The notes under the pieces: generated by a model
Told to the model about the DNA's origin: nothing
Seen by the model: the letters and a program-made list of their open reading frames with translations, nothing else
Databases searched by the model: none
NCBI GenBank assembly: GCA_021781625.1
Contig: JAJXWL010000135.1
Span: 1 to 5,729 of the forward strand
Length of the DNA stretch: 5,729 bases
Direction: 5' to 3'
DNA from: a bacterium
GTDB taxonomy: Bacteria > Spirochaetota > Spirochaetia > JABEVK01
Shown: positions 1 through 5,228 of the stretch, piece after piece
Layout: each line of letters opens with the position of its first letter
Numbering within the stretch: position 1 is the stretch's first letter
Program-made: the position numbers and the translations under genes

Positions 1-548
1 TCCCAGCCCAAGTCACGCAAGTCGTCTAGGGCTTCGAGTCGGCGTTCTAGCGAAACTCCGCACCGAAGACGGGCGTGAAGTTCCGGGTCCGAAGTTTCAA
101 AGCGCATCAAATACCGGTCGGCCCCTGCGTCTTTCCATAATCGAAAGGTTTCACGGGACCGAATACCCAGACTTAAGGTCACGGCGGCTTCACCCTTGGT
201 GCGGGATTTAATACCGTCTAAAACCTGGGCCATTCGGTCGGCGGTAAACCAGGGGTCTTCGCCTCCTTGAAGAACAAACGTCCGAAGTCCCGCTTCGTAC
301 CCTTGCACCGTCAAGTCGATGATTTGTTCGGGGGTTAGTCTATAGCGGTCGACTTTAGAGTTAGAATGGCGAATACCACAGTATTGGCAGTCCATCCCGC
401 AAAAGTTAGAAAACTCTACCAACCCGCGCAACCACACTTTATTGCCGTGGATCGAACGGCACAATTCGTCTGCACGCTGAATCAGCGCTCCTGTCGAAGC
501 AGTTCGGTAATACTGGACGATGGCGTTAGGGTCGGTGACCGTGGTCAT
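1..548 (-). CDS. hydE: [FeFe]-hydrogenase maturase HydE, radical SAM (N-terminal part, cut by window edge)
   Basis: HydE is a radical SAM enzyme that acts after HydG in assembling the diiron subcluster of the [FeFe]-hydrogenase H-cluster in the cytoplasm. The translation I made on the minus strand runs 182 codons from ATG 546-548 and leaves the window still open; full-length HydE is about 350 residues. The radical SAM cluster motif CX3CX2C is seen as C50, C54 and C57 (CGMDCQYCGIR), preceded by the typical RGLVEFSNFC stretch. LQGGEDP near residue 93, VTLSLG, and GADRYLMRFETSDPELHARL match the HydE core as known from Thermotoga. The start overlaps the hydG stop as ATGA with no strong ribosome binding site, so translation is probably coupled to hydG. 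PylB and BioB are related, but the HydG neighbour and the FETSDPELHARLR segment favour HydE. Confidence 0.93.
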   Translation of the reverse strand, partial: MTTVTDPNAIVQYYRTASTGALIQRADELCRSIHGNKVWLRGLVEFSNFCGMDCQYCGIRHSNSKVDRYRLTPEQIIDLTVQGYEAGLRTFVLQGGEDPWFTADRMAQVLDGIKSRTKGEAAVTLSLGIRSRETFRLWKDAGADRYLMRFETSDPELHARLRCGVSLERRLEALDDLRDLGW

Positions 549-1942
549 AGATAAACGTCCCGTTCACCGGCGTCAATTTTAGCCACATTGTCGCGGATTT
601 TCTTTTCGATGGAAGCTTTGCCCACATTGGCGGTGATTTTTTCCATCAGGGCAAGGCCACGATCGCGGACCTCGGGGGTGGCGTAATCATTGAGGTATTC
701 GCGAAAGGTGAATAAGCCGTTGGGCAGACAAAACTCTTTGATGAGTCCTGGTTTGGCCAAGTCCATAAAGTCGGCCCCGACACGGCCTTTGCGATAACAG
801 CCAGTACAAAAGCTGGGAACGTACTCATCGTCAATTAATTGCGAGATCACCTCTTCTAAGGTGCGGTGATCGCCCAAGGCAAACTGAGCTCCGGTATCGC
901 CGCCGTCTTCGGCGTAGGCTCCGGGGTTGGTGCGGGAACCAGCGGAAATTTGGCTGATCCCATACTGAAACAGCTCTTTGCGGATGGTTTCGTTTTCGCG
1001 GGTAGACAGGATGATCCCGGTATACGGTAAAGCGATGCGGATTAACGCGACAATTTTCTTAAAATCATCGTCCGAAACAGGGTGGGGGACATGGTTGGCT
1101 ACCGGGGCGCCCTCTGCGGGTTCAATGCGGGGTACCGATACCGTATGCGGCCCACAGCCGAATTTTTCTTCCAGGTGCCGGGCGTGTTCCATCATGGCCA
1201 ACACTTCAAAGCGGTAGTCGCCTAGGCCAAACAAGGCTCCGATTCCCACGTCTTGAATGCCGGCCTCCATGGCTCGGTCCATGACGTAAAGGCGGTTTTC
1301 GTAGTCGGCCTTGGGCCCTTTCAGGTGGTACTTCTTATACTGGATGGGGTCATAGGTTTCTTGAAAGCAGATATAGGTTCCGATTTTCTCTTCGGCTAGC
1401 TTTCGGAAATCCTCAACACTCAACGGGGCGATTTCGACGTTAATACGGCGAATCGAGGCCTTGCCTTCTTTGACGCTATAGGCCGTGCGAATCCCTGCGA
1501 TAAAGTCGTCTACCGTGCTTTCGGCGTCTTCGCCACAAATCAGCAAAATCCGCTTATGCCCCTGCTTTAATAAAAAGCGAACTTCGTTTTCAATTTGTGC
1601 GTTGGTCAGAACGGTCCGTTTCAGGGTCGTGTTTTCTTGGCGAAAGGCACAGTACGTACACGAGTTGGAGCATTTATTGCCTGTATATACGGGGGCAAAC
1701 AAAACGAGCCGTTTTCCATAGATAATTTCTTTGACCTGGTGGGCAGTCTCTTGAATGCGGTGGATCGTTGCGGGGTCTTGGACACGTAAAAGAGTGGCCA
1801 CATCTTCTAAGTCTAACCCTTTGAGTTTGAGGGCCTTATTTAAAAGAGTCGAGACTTCGGTCTCAGTGGGAATTTTTCCGTCCAGAAGGGAGTAGAGCTT
1901 GTCCCGGTCAATGAAGGTTTTCGAGAGAGTTGCGGCGTTCAT
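545..1942 (-). CDS. hydG: [FeFe]-hydrogenase maturase HydG, radical SAM tyrosine lyase
   Basis: HydG cleaves tyrosine to p-cresol and dehydroglycine, and turns the latter into CO and cyanide bound to iron, giving the Fe(CO)2CN unit used for the H-cluster. The 465-residue product is of normal family length. The N-terminal radical SAM motif CX3CX2C is C91, C95, C98 (CSNSCTYCAF). The HydG-specific C-terminal motif CX2CX22C is intact as C379, C382, C405 (starting CTGCYRKGRVGADFMDLAKP); it carries the auxiliary cluster with the dangler iron and separates HydG from its relative ThiH. GPHTVSVPRIEPA is also typical. The start at 1940-1942 is supported by AAAGGAG at 1949-1955 with a 6-nt spacer. It overlaps the upstream TM1266-like gene by 35 nt and the hydE start by four. 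No sign of damage. Confidence 0.97.
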   Translation of the reverse strand: MNAATLSKTFIDRDKLYSLLDGKIPTETEVSTLLNKALKLKGLDLEDVATLLRVQDPATIHRIQETAHQVKEIIYGKRLVLFAPVYTGNKCSNSCTYCAFRQENTTLKRTVLTNAQIENEVRFLLKQGHKRILLICGEDAESTVDDFIAGIRTAYSVKEGKASIRRINVEIAPLSVEDFRKLAEEKIGTYICFQETYDPIQYKKYHLKGPKADYENRLYVMDRAMEAGIQDVGIGALFGLGDYRFEVLAMMEHARHLEEKFGCGPHTVSVPRIEPAEGAPVANHVPHPVSDDDFKKIVALIRIALPYTGIILSTRENETIRKELFQYGISQISAGSRTNPGAYAEDGGDTGAQFALGDHRTLEEVISQLIDDEYVPSFCTGCYRKGRVGADFMDLAKPGLIKEFCLPNGLFTFREYLNDYATPEVRDRGLALMEKITANVGKASIEKKIRDNVAKIDAGERDVYL

Positions 1943-2192
1943 CGGTGTCTCCTTTCGTCAGAACGGACCTCACCTGAACACCCGCCAAGCGGCCGATTTT
2001 ACCGGTCATGGCGCCAATCTCATCCGTGGTACCTTCGACGATCAGCGAAATTACATGAAGGTTCCGTGCGTGCAGGGGCAGTCCCTGTCGGCCCAGAATC
2101 ATGTCATGAAACTCGCCCAGGATCGAATTGAACGTCTTCGCGCTTTCGCGGTTTTGTATGACGACGGCGACGACGCCGATTCTCTTCTCCAT
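1908..2192 (-). CDS. TM1266-type putative iron-only hydrogenase system regulator, ACT-like fold
   Basis: This is a 94-residue protein resembling the small family that accompanies hydE/hydG genes in many anaerobes (TM1266 of Thermotoga maritima, annotated as putative iron-only hydrogenase system regulator). Recognisable blocks are MEKRIGVVAVVIQNRES at the N-terminus, HDMILGRQGLPL around 29-40, HVISLIVEGTTDEIGAMTGKIGRLAGVQV at 46-74 (beta-alpha-beta pattern of an ACT/NikR-C-like domain), and RSVLTK ending at residue 80, where most relatives stop. Here 14 more residues follow (GDTDERRNSLENLH), with the last 11 codons and the stop lying inside the start of hydG. It is first in the operon, so any regulatory role would be autogenous. 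Its biochemical function is unproven; no DNA-binding helix-turn-helix is visible, so it could be an allosteric or maturation accessory factor instead. Confidence 0.88.
   Translation of the reverse strand: MEKRIGVVAVVIQNRESAKTFNSILGEFHDMILGRQGLPLHARNLHVISLIVEGTTDEIGAMTGKIGRLAGVQVRSVLTKGDTDERRNSLENLH
1949..1955 (-). promoter_or_regulatory. Ribosome binding site of hydG
   Basis: AAAGGAG on the minus strand, 6 nt before the hydG ATG (1940-1942). It lies inside the 3' end of the TM1266-like reading frame and fixes the hydG start. Confidence 0.75.
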
Positions 2193-2205
2193 CAGAGCAC
2201 CTCTG
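2193..2205 (-). promoter_or_regulatory. Hairpin enclosing the ribosome binding site of the TM1266-like gene
   Basis: On the minus strand CAGAG-GTG-CTCTG forms a perfect 5-bp stem with a 3-nt loop that ends directly against the ATG at 2190-2192. The only Shine-Dalgarno-like sequence (GAGGTG) is in its left arm and loop, so folding would hide it. What is seen is the inverted repeat; a role in translation control is inference. Confidence 0.45.
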
Positions 2206-2212
2206 GATAGGA

Positions 2213-2232
2213 GGCCGCCAACGTGGGCGACC
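2213..2232 (-). promoter_or_regulatory. Leader hairpin of the hyd operon
   Basis: In the transcript this reads GGUCGCC-CACGUU-GGCGGCC, a 7-bp stem with one U-G pair and a 6-nt loop. The last bases of its right arm, with the next two, spell CCUC (2211-2214), which can instead pair with GAGG of the ribosome binding site (2200-2203). The two structures exclude each other, a layout that would permit switching. There is no run of U after it, so it is not an intrinsic terminator. Pairing is read by eye, without energy calculation. Confidence 0.4.
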
Positions 2233-2240
2233 GGCTGGGG

Positions 2241-2261
2241 TTCCTGGAAAGGACATTGTCC
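2241..2261. repeat. Two adjacent small inverted repeats in the hyd leader
   Basis: On the plus strand TTCC-T-GGAA (2241-2249) is followed one base later by GGACA-T-TGTCC (2251-2261). Each is a perfect odd-length palindrome. They lie downstream of the hyd promoter, at about +11 to +31 from the expected transcription start, where a repressor site or RNA hairpin could act. Short palindromes do arise by chance, so the function is open. Confidence 0.35.
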
Positions 2262-2278
2262 GTTCTTCAGATGCTTTT

Positions 2279-2308
2279 ATTGTGACTCAAGGCGCATTAT
2301 TCTGTCAA
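2279..2308 (-). promoter_or_regulatory. Probable sigma70-type promoter of the hyd operon
   Basis: Minus-strand -35 box TTGACA (2303-2308, 6 of 6) and -10 box CACAAT (2279-2284, 4 of 6) are separated by 18 bp. The start of transcription would fall near 2272, giving a leader of about 80 nt before the TM1266-like gene. An 11-bp near-palindrome, TTGTGACTCAA on the plus strand (2280-2290), overlaps the -10 box. Its first half resembles one arm of a Rex site (TTGTGA), but the second half does not, so no regulator is assigned. Confidence 0.6.
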
Positions 2309-2316
2309 GCGATACA

Positions 2317-2342
2317 ATTCAGAAATTATCGAATTTCAGAAT
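2317..2342. promoter_or_regulatory. Candidate operator: near-perfect 11-bp inverted repeat between divergent promoters
   Basis: The arms ATTCAGAAATT (2317-2327) and AATTTCAGAAT (2332-2342) are inverted copies with one mismatch, around the 4-nt spacer ATCG. The repeat lies just upstream of the hyd operon -35 box (2303-2308) and overlaps the weak plus-strand promoter of the thioredoxin-like gene. That position suits a regulator activating one direction and repressing the other. I do not recognise the motif as a known consensus, and AT-rich promoter DNA makes chance palindromes more likely. Confidence 0.45.
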
Positions 2343-2363
2343 CCTAGGTGACAGAGTTACTAT
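2335..2363 (+). promoter_or_regulatory. Weak candidate promoter for the thioredoxin-like gene
   Basis: TTCAGA (2335-2340, 4 of 6) and TACTAT (2358-2363, 4 of 6) are separated by 17 bp, 26 nt before the start codon. The nearby TATATA (2361-2366) is an alternative -10 box without a -35 partner at normal spacing. A promoter must exist here because the genes diverge, but this exact assignment is weak. Confidence 0.35.
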
Positions 2364-2389
2364 ATAAATTCAATTCAACAGGAGTTTTT

Positions 2390-2752
2390 ATGGCTAAACC
2401 TCAAAATATTCCCGACGAAATTCTGGATGAACTCTTTAAAAATAAAGAATTTCCCTCGGCCATCACCCAAGCCGCCGCCAAGGTGGCGGTAGTTATGACA
2501 CAAGGTTGGTGCCCAGAGTGGGTGGACATGGCGTCTTGGCTCAAAGACGAGTACCCCGACGCCAAAGTGTTTCAATTGGTTTACGACAAACACAAACGAT
2601 TCAATGAAATTCGACAGTTCAAAGAAAATGTCTTTAAAAGCCACGCGATTCCTTATGTCCGGTATTACAAGGACGGATCTTTGGCCGCTGAATCGTATTA
2701 TGTGTGGGAAGATGAATTTCAAGGCTTGCTGGAGAAGGGCAAATCTGAGTAA
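2390..2752 (+). CDS. Monothiol thioredoxin-like protein
   Basis: A cytoplasmic 120-residue protein with a thioredoxin-like layout: strand VAVVMTQ (32-38), the motif W40-C41-P42-E43-W44 at the start of a helix, strand AKVFQLVYD (58-66), then SHAIPYVRYYKDG (84-96), where P88 sits at the cis-proline place. C41 is the only cysteine; the resolving cysteine of the CXXC pair is replaced by W44. It therefore cannot be an ordinary dithiol reductase and may act as a monothiol, binding or mixed-disulfide protein. There is no signal peptide. The start ATG 2390-2392 is chosen because AGGAG (2380-2384) precedes it by 5 nt; an in-frame GTG at 2348 has no such site. It is first in a plus-strand run with marC-like and secreted-protein genes, and divergent from the hyd operon. 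Substrate unknown. Confidence 0.8.
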   Translation: MAKPQNIPDEILDELFKNKEFPSAITQAAAKVAVVMTQGWCPEWVDMASWLKDEYPDAKVFQLVYDKHKRFNEIRQFKENVFKSHAIPYVRYYKDGSLAAESYYVWEDEFQGLLEKGKSE

Positions 2753-2766
2753 GCTCACTGAGAATC

Positions 2767-3381
2767 ATGAACACCTGGACGCTGATTTTTAATTCAACCT
2801 TGGCGTTGATCGCGATTCTCAACCCGCTGGGCAATGTTCCCATTTTTTTAGAATACACGGAAGGCTTAGACGACCGCTTGCGAAAGCGGTTGTTCGACAC
2901 AGCCATTGCGGCCGGCTTTGTGACTTTGCTGGTTTTAACCTTTACCGGAAAAGGTATTCTTCTCTATTTTTTTCAAATCACCATCGATGAATTTCGAATC
3001 GCGGGGGGCATTTTGCTCACGGTGATCGCTGTTCAACGAATCCTATCCCCTTCCCAGCACCATGATGCTCTTTCGGGGGATAAGGTTTTAGAAATGGGGG
3101 TAGTGCCCTTAGCTATTCCCCTACTCGTAGGGCCCGGAGCCATAGTCACCTCGATTTTAATCTTGGACCGCGACGGATGGCTGATCGCCTTAATTTCTCT
3201 GACCTCAGCAATGGCCTTGTCTTGGGTAATCTTGCGCGGCTCTTCTCTGCTTCATAAGGTCTTAGGGCGTTTTGGCAGTCTTGTGATATCGCGGATAATG
3301 TACATCTTTATTGCGGCCATTGGAGTGAACTTCCTACTGAATGGCATCGCGAATGTTTTTCATTTGAAAGTCGCCCCTTAA
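2767..3381 (+). CDS. MarC family (UPF0056) integral membrane protein
   Basis: A 204-residue inner-membrane protein with about six hydrophobic segments, the usual MarC family size. Family signatures are NPLGNVPIF (19-27), FRIAGGILL (76-84), VVPLAIPLLVGPGAI (112-126) and SRIMYIFIAAIGVNFLLNGI (175-194). E. coli MarC was once linked to multiple antibiotic resistance, but that link was withdrawn; the family's function is not settled and transport of small molecules is only supposed. Highly polar parts are limited to the loops near 31-44 and 92-109. The ATG at 2767 follows the thioredoxin-like gene's stop by 14 nt and has only a weak site (GAGA, 2760-2763), so it is probably cotranscribed with and perhaps coupled to that gene. 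The symbol is left blank because orthology to marC itself cannot be shown. Confidence 0.93.
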   Translation: MNTWTLIFNSTLALIAILNPLGNVPIFLEYTEGLDDRLRKRLFDTAIAAGFVTLLVLTFTGKGILLYFFQITIDEFRIAGGILLTVIAVQRILSPSQHHDALSGDKVLEMGVVPLAIPLLVGPGAIVTSILILDRDGWLIALISLTSAMALSWVILRGSSLLHKVLGRFGSLVISRIMYIFIAAIGVNFLLNGIANVFHLKVAP

Positions 3382-3393
3382 GGAGGACCCGTG

Positions 3394-3981
3394 GTGAAAA
3401 AATCGAGGATTGGAAAGTGGTTTTTCTGTTTGGGGCTCTTTCTCTGGCCACTTGTTCTGTTGCCAACGTCCCTCTTTGCGGAAGGGTTATCGTGGCGAAT
3501 GGCCGTTTTTCGAAATGACGCAGGTACAGTCGAAGAACTGCCCCTGAATGTGTATGAAATGCATTACCTACGAGATGGGCAAAATTTACAAATTCATCTT
3601 GAAGCAGACCAGACCGCCTTCTTGTATGTTTTAGCTGAAAACACCAAGGGTTTTATCACGATCTTGTCTCAGACGGTGGTCCAACCGGGGCGTTGGTACG
3701 ATATCCCCGATCATGGCTGGTATCCCATCAAGCCTCCGGCGGGTTTGGGTAAGTTTCTCGTGGTGATCACGTTAGACCGCCAAACAGAACTAGAGTCGTA
3801 TTTGAAAACCCTCCAAAAAACGATTAGTCGAGTGGATGATTCTGATGTAGTCGTGGGACGTGTGGATAGAATTCGAGATTCTATGATCTATGAATCGCAT
3901 CATCATCCCTCGGATATTCAGGGGCCCGTGTTTTGGGGGCTCCCCGAATATGTCAAGGTGTTTCGGTTTGAGCACTATTAG
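3394..3981 (+). CDS. Secreted protein with DUF4384-like domain
   Basis: The protein opens with a classic Sec signal peptide: basic MKKSRIGK, a hydrophobic stretch to about residue 24, and a likely cleavage site after SLFA (residue 29). No lipobox cysteine follows, so it is periplasmic or exported rather than a lipoprotein. The middle, from LRDGQNLQIHLEADQ through AFLYVLAENTKGFITIL, VQPGRWYDIP and the PPAGLGKFLVVIT segment, follows the DUF4384 pattern, a beta-rich domain found in bacterial surface or periplasmic proteins, often beside kinases or caspase-like domains. The tail has an SHHHP cluster. The start is ambiguous: AGGAGG (3381-3386) lies 4 nt before GTG 3391 and 7 nt before GTG 3394; the second spacing is better. 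The gene begins right after the marC-like stop and its 3' end overlaps the convergent antiporter gene by 29 nt. Function unknown. Confidence 0.75.
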   Translation: MKKSRIGKWFFCLGLFLWPLVLLPTSLFAEGLSWRMAVFRNDAGTVEELPLNVYEMHYLRDGQNLQIHLEADQTAFLYVLAENTKGFITILSQTVVQPGRWYDIPDHGWYPIKPPAGLGKFLVVITLDRQTELESYLKTLQKTISRVDDSDVVVGRVDRIRDSMIYESHHHPSDIQGPVFWGLPEYVKVFRFEHY

Positions 3982-5197
3982 GGGACTTAAAAAGTCCAGT
4001 GTAAAGTTTGGCGACTGGTGTTTTTTCAACCAAGAGAACCATGACCGAGGTGAATACCACACTAAGAATGACGGCAATCACGGTAAAGTTTTCGATATGT
4101 TGACCATCCGTCATGCCGCGAGCTAAGGGGATCGAGGCTAACACCGCCGAGGCTAAGCCCTTAGAAACCAAGACAGAGATCAGGGCACCCTCACGTTTGC
4201 CAGCCTTTCGTCGTAAAAAGAACCCCGTTAAGAGGGGCCGTACCACAAATAAAGCGACTAAAAACACCAAAACGTAAGGTAGGGCGCTCAACCCCTGCCA
4301 TTGGAACGAAATTCCTAAATAAAAGAAGAAGAAGGTTTTGAGCAAGAACGTTACCTCGCTAAAAAACCCCATTTCCATTTCAGTCAGACTGGCCGGGTTA
4401 CCGTTTTTGACTAAGGGGAGTTTGTGAAACCCTAGCTCGACCTGATTAGTCAAACCAAAGCCAAAAGCTAAGGTGGCAAAGGCTCCAGAAAAACCAAGAA
4501 ACTCGGTAAGGCCATAAAGAACCAGACCGAAAGCCAAGGTTGAAAAAACTGTGTTGGGAATCACGCGAATGGAATTGAGGACTAAGATCCATACGAGGCT
4601 ACCTAACAAGCCGATGATGACCGCAAAGAGAAAAGCTGAGAGGATCTGACCGATCATAGGTCCGACTTCAAAGTGCTGACCAGTGCTTGCGTTAATCAGA
4701 GTAAACGTGAGGATGATGGAAAGCACGTCGGTCACGGCAGATTCTAAAATGACAGAGGTTTGGTTATTATCCGACAGGCCTAAGTATTTGGCTAAGGGAA
4801 TCACCACCGCTGGTGAAATACCGCCCAAGATGGTTCCCAAGGTTAAGGCCCCTATGACGGTGAATCCCATAAAAAAGTAACTCACACTTGCCGCTAAGGC
4901 GACCGTCGCAAAAAAAGTCGCCAGCGTTAGACCCATTGTTCCTTTTAAGGACTGAGATAGAGTTTTTGGACTAAGATGCGTTCCCCCTTCAAATAACAGC
5001 AGGACTAAGGCAAAGGTACTTAAGACATTACCAACTTGGCCAAAGTCTTTCAAATTAATGAAGCCCAGCAGGGGGCCAGCTATAAACCCCAAAAGAATCA
5101 AAAAAAAGACATCAGGAATTTTGGTTCGTTTAAAGAGAAACACCAAGGAGTGGGCGACAAAAAATAGAAGGCCTATAAAAAGTAATGAAATTCCCAT
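3953..5197 (-). CDS. Cation:proton antiporter, CPA superfamily (NhaP/KefB-like transmembrane domain)
   Basis: A 414-residue inner-membrane protein of about 12 hydrophobic segments that would exchange Na+ or K+ for protons. Family marks are KIPDVFFLILLGFIAGP (26-42), the FALVLLLFEGG segment (62-72), LGGISPAVVIPLAKYLG (124-140), LESAVTDVLSII (151-162), SGAFATLAFGFGLTN (237-251) and KTFFFFYLGISF (287-298). At the ion site T156-D157 stands where CPA1 proteins have Asn-Asp and CPA2 proteins Asp-Asp, and S128-P129 stands for the usual Asp-Pro. There is no C-terminal TrkA/RCK domain; the protein ends in a short polar tail. The start has no clear Shine-Dalgarno sequence and lies 31 nt after the cyclase gene, so it is likely cotranscribed with it. 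The ion carried cannot be read from sequence. Confidence 0.88.
   Translation of the reverse strand: MGISLLFIGLLFFVAHSLVFLFKRTKIPDVFFLILLGFIAGPLLGFINLKDFGQVGNVLSTFALVLLLFEGGTHLSPKTLSQSLKGTMGLTLATFFATVALAASVSYFFMGFTVIGALTLGTILGGISPAVVIPLAKYLGLSDNNQTSVILESAVTDVLSIILTFTLINASTGQHFEVGPMIGQILSAFLFAVIIGLLGSLVWILVLNSIRVIPNTVFSTLAFGLVLYGLTEFLGFSGAFATLAFGFGLTNQVELGFHKLPLVKNGNPASLTEMEMGFFSEVTFLLKTFFFFYLGISFQWQGLSALPYVLVFLVALFVVRPLLTGFFLRRKAGKREGALISVLVSKGLASAVLASIPLARGMTDGQHIENFTVIAVILSVVFTSVMVLLVEKTPVAKLYTGLFKSPNSAQTETP
3973..4001. repeat. Hairpin at the junction of the convergent genes
   Basis: GGACTT-AAA-AAGTCC (3983-3997) is a perfect 6-bp stem directly after the secreted-protein stop codon, with a further CACT/AGTG pairing (3973-3976 with 3998-4001) around a 6-nt bulge. 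It could end transcription of the plus-strand operon or slow RNA polymerase or RNA decay. No T-run follows on either strand, so it is not a standard intrinsic terminator, and it sits inside antiporter coding sequence. Confidence 0.35.
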
Positions 5198-5228
5198 TTA
5201 TTGAATATCTGACCACTTGGGGCCGGTG

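Noticed and set aside
1..548. HydE fragment as BioB or PylB
   Set aside because: Overlap with hydG and the LQGGEDP and FETSDPELHARLR segments fit HydE better; a full-length alignment would settle it.
366..554. Plus-strand open frame of 62 codons across the hydE/hydG junction
   Set aside because: It is antisense to well-supported radical SAM coding sequence, has no ribosome binding site and resembles no protein I know. The same holds for the plus-strand frames at 978-1217, 1485-1721, 1595-1789 and 1899-2210.
545..1942. HydG as ThiH (thiamine tyrosine lyase)
   Set aside because: ThiH lacks the C-terminal CX2CX22C motif that is intact here, and the neighbours are hydrogenase genes, not thi genes.
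2348..2389. Upstream GTG start (2348) for the thioredoxin-like gene
   Set aside because: It would place the candidate promoter and the AGGAG site inside the coding sequence, and the extra residues do not fit the thioredoxin-like start.
2375..2758. Minus-strand open frame of 127 codons opposite the thioredoxin-like gene
   Set aside because: It is a mirror of a gene with a clear start signal and family pattern; its product shows no domain.
3983..3997. Intrinsic terminator after the secreted-protein gene
   Set aside because: The stem is present but no T-run follows it on either strand; kept only as a hairpin.
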